NCBI GenBank assembly: GCA_964543995.1
Contig: CAZJBB010000001.1
Location: 13,781-77,780 of the forward strand
DNA from: CAIXTV01 sp964543995
GTDB lineage: Bacteria > Bacteroidota > Bacteroidia > Bacteroidales > CAIXTV01
Direction of reading: 5' to 3'
Length of the DNA: 64,000 bases
Part shown: piece after piece, positions 62,030 through 64,000 of the stretch
How positions within the stretch are numbered: the first letter of the stretch is position 1
Layout: every line of letters begins with the position of its first letter
Position numbers and translations under genes: made by a program
Notes under the pieces: model-generated
Databases searched by the model: none
What the model saw: the letters and a program-made list of their open reading frames with translations, nothing else
What the model was told of the DNA's origin: nothing

Positions 62030-62112
62030 GACCTCGATTTGAGCGATATATTGATTAAAGGAGGGTTAGGACAATATTATCCTAGAGGTTTAATACGAAA
62101 ATCAATTTAGAC

Positions 62113-62442
62113 TTATTTGAACTCTATCAAGGGTTGATTTTTAATTACCCTTTCTCCTGCCTGAATATGAATCGTTTTTATTTCAGCATTCATGCTAGCC
62201 ATGAGCTCATTATTCATTTTCATTGCTTCAAACACAATCAGTTTGTCGCCTTTTTTAACTTTATCGCCTACTTTAACATATACCTTTACAATGGTACCGG
62301 GAATAAAGGAAAAAACCACCTTAGGATCCACCGGAACATATGGCTTACGGCTTAAATGCATTTTGGTAAGGTTGGTTTTATAACGAACATTATCAATGTT
62401 CAAATACCCACCTTCGTTAATATCTATGCTGTTTTCTTCCAT
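62113..62442 (-). CDS. Biotin carboxyl carrier-like protein of an acyl-CoA carboxylase
   Basis: A 109-residue protein whose C-terminal 70 residues form a biotinyl domain with the biotin site Lys75 in EAMKM. The short N-terminal part (1-35) is unlike AccB, and there is no Ala/Pro-rich linker. It lies 29 bp downstream of a propionyl-CoA-carboxylase-type carboxyltransferase, so it is the carrier for that enzyme or for a related decarboxylase. Confidence 0.85.
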   Translation of the reverse strand: MEENSIDINEGGYLNIDNVRYKTNLTKMHLSRKPYVPVDPKVVFSFIPGTIVKVYVKVGDKVKKGDKLIVFEAMKMNNELMASMNAEIKTIHIQAGERVIKNQPLIEFK

Positions 62443-62471
62443 TCAAATATCAAATTATAAATATTCCTTTC

Positions 62472-64000
62472 TCAGAAAGGAGGTATTCCATGTTTTTTTG
62501 TTGGACGGTTTTCATTCTTGCTTTGAGAAATTTTCAGTCCATGAATTAAAAAATGACGGGTTTCACTGGGGTCAATCACTGCATCTACATAGCCATAAGC
62601 AGCAGCAACATAAGGATTTGCAAATTTCTTTTTATATTCTGCAATCTTTTTTTTACGCATTTCTTCCGGATTTTCGGCGGCGGCAATTTCGGCTTTGAAA
62701 ATAATATTTGCAGCTCCTTCAGGTCCCATTACGGCAATTTCGGCAGAAGGCCAAGCAAAGACAAAGTCGGCTTTTAAATGGTGAGAACACATGGCAATAT
62801 ACCCTCCTCCATAAGCTTTTCGTAAGATTACCGTCATCTTAGGAACGGTAGCTTCGGAATACGCATATAAAACTTTTGCTCCATGACGAATAACTCCGGC
62901 GTGTTCTTGATCGATTCCCGGCAAATACCCCGGTAAATCAACTAAGGTTACCAGAGGAATATTAAAGGCATCACAAAAACGAATAAAACGAGCGGATTTA
63001 TCGGAAGAATCCACATCCAACACACCTGCCAATGCAATGGGTTGATTGGCAACACAGCCAATGGTTTGACCATTCAAACGGGCAAATCCAATGACAATAT
63101 TGGGCGCAAAAAGTTCCTGTACTTCGAAGAAATCAGAATCATCGCAAATGGCTTTGATAATGCTTCGAACATCGTAAGGTTGTTTTGGATTGGTTGGAAA
63201 TATTTCGTCGATTTTATAGAGCTTAATTTTGGGCGACTTAGGGGGAAAAGCATCTGCTTTTTTCTCGTTATTCCAAGGAATATAAGAAAACAGTCTTTTT
63301 ATTTGATCGAAACATACTTTTTCGCTTTCAGAGAAAAAATGCGCATTTCCGGTAATTTCGGCATGAACTCGAGCACCCCCCAGTTCTTCCATGGAAATTT
63401 CTTCTCCCAACACCGTTTTTATTACTTCGGGTCCGGTGATAAACATTTTGGAGATTTTATCTACCACAAACACAAAGTCGGTGAGGGCAGGAGAATACAC
63501 GGCTCCACCGGCACATGGACCCAAAATAACAGAAATTTGCGGAATCACTCCTGAGGCTTGGGTGTTTCTATAAAAAATATCTCCGTATCCGGCTAAGGAG
63601 TTAACTCCTTCTTGAATACGTGCACCTCCCGAATCGTTAATCCCAATACAAGGAACTTTCATTTTCATGGCATGATCCATGATTTTAACGATTTTCTTGG
63701 CATGCATGTATCCTAAAGATCCTCCGGCCACCGTAAAGTCCTGTGCATAAATACACACCGGATGTCCACTGATGGTACCGGTACCGGTAACTACACCATC
63801 TCCGGGAAGATACTTCTTGTCCATATCAAAATCCTTACCTGCATGTTCAACAAACAAGTCGTATTCTTGAAATGAATTACTATCAAGCAAGGTAATGATA
63901 CGTTCACGAGCTGTGAGTTTACCGGTTGCTTTTTGTTTTTCTATGGCTTTCTCTCCTCCACCTGATAATGCTTCCTGCATTCTTTTTCGGAGGTCAAGTG
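62472..64000 (-). CDS. Acyl-CoA carboxylase carboxyltransferase subunit (5' end outside window)
   Basis: The frame is coherent from the right edge (the six codons before the Met at 63980 read LDLRKR), so the start lies outside the window; at least 509 residues are visible. ARERIITLLD, GGARIQEGVNSLAGYGDIF, GPCAGGAVYSPALTDFVF and LVDLPGYLPG are the N- and C-lobes of the propionyl/methylmalonyl-type carboxyltransferase (PccB or MmdA). It moves CO2 between biotin and acyl-CoA, with the carrier encoded next. Carboxylase versus sodium-pumping decarboxylase cannot be settled; no membrane subunit is in view. Confidence 0.9.
   Translation of the reverse strand, partial: LDLRKRMQEALSGGGEKAIEKQKATGKLTARERIITLLDSNSFQEYDLFVEHAGKDFDMDKKYLPGDGVVTGTGTISGHPVCIYAQDFTVAGGSLGYMHAKKIVKIMDHAMKMKVPCIGINDSGGARIQEGVNSLAGYGDIFYRNTQASGVIPQISVILGPCAGGAVYSPALTDFVFVVDKISKMFITGPEVIKTVLGEEISMEELGGARVHAEITGNAHFFSESEKVCFDQIKRLFSYIPWNNEKKADAFPPKSPKIKLYKIDEIFPTNPKQPYDVRSIIKAICDDSDFFEVQELFAPNIVIGFARLNGQTIGCVANQPIALAGVLDVDSSDKSARFIRFCDAFNIPLVTLVDLPGYLPGIDQEHAGVIRHGAKVLYAYSEATVPKMTVILRKAYGGGYIAMCSHHLKADFVFAWPSAEIAVMGPEGAANIIFKAEIAAAENPEEMRKKKIAEYKKKFANPYVAAAYGYVDAVIDPSETRHFLIHGLKISQSKNENRPTKKHGIPPF

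Overview
The window is a piece of a Bacteroidota chromosome. It is AT-rich. It encodes a huge PKD-repeat surface protein ending in a type IX secretion (gliding-type, CHU_C) sorting domain. The division/cell-wall (dcw) cluster has the phylum's usual form: no murF or ddl, and a MurE with the meso-DAP motif DNPR. Many genes are preceded by the phylum's -7 promoter element TAnnTTTG, often only a few bases from the start codon. The genus cannot be fixed from the sequence alone.

Layout. 1-3313 (minus): a 2-oxoacid:ferredoxin oxidoreductase (VorB cut by the window edge, VorD ferredoxin) behind an aminotransferase and a membrane protein, readable as an amino-acid catabolic unit. 3603-12989 (plus): a lipoprotein thioredoxin with an altered active site, lpxH, mgsA, sufE, a DUF59 protein, an S41 protease, dxs, an APC permease and a TauE/SafE permease. 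13104-13188 (minus): tRNA-Leu(UAG). 13242-20990 (minus): one PKD-repeat gene split by a single in-frame TAA. 21371-22519 (minus): a lone DppC/OppC-type permease. 22641-30291 (plus): a secreted protein of unknown function, ettA, a WbuC cupin, hisS, a thioredoxin-fold protein, panC, panD, a flippase-like membrane protein and rfaE2.

30292-35488 is the accessory part. It holds a three-gene HipBST toxin-antitoxin module with three copies of an 18-bp operator, a small membrane protein, a Fic protein and another membrane protein of unknown function. The HipBST module and the Fic segment are each bracketed by their own direct repeat (about 124 bp and 54 bp). One copy of the first repeat contains the tail of a lost second hipT. 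This looks like a site of cassette duplication and loss between rfaE2 and radA.

35489-43234: radA, a polytopic membrane protein, the folate genes pabC/pabB diverging from pabA, pssA, rsmA, and a MerR regulator with a B12-binding-type C-terminal region that has lost the cobalamin-ligand histidine. 43327-59235 (minus): the continuous cluster mraZ-rsmH-ftsL-ftsI-murE-mraY-murD-ftsW-murG-murC-ftsQ-ftsA-ftsZ-yqeY, preceded by a recognisable MraZ box. 59629-61988 (plus): an O-acyltransferase/N-acyltransferase pair resembling GlsA/GlsB or OlsA/OlsB aminolipid synthesis, then the ribosome-assembly GTPase EngB. 62113-64000 (minus): a biotin-carrier protein and an acyl-CoA carboxylase carboxyltransferase, cut by the right edge.

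I see no CRISPR array, no intact insertion sequence, no rRNA and no phage genes. The strongest candidates for a second look are the nonsense-split PKD gene, the repeat-bracketed HipBST and Fic cassettes, and the MerR protein with the lost ligand.
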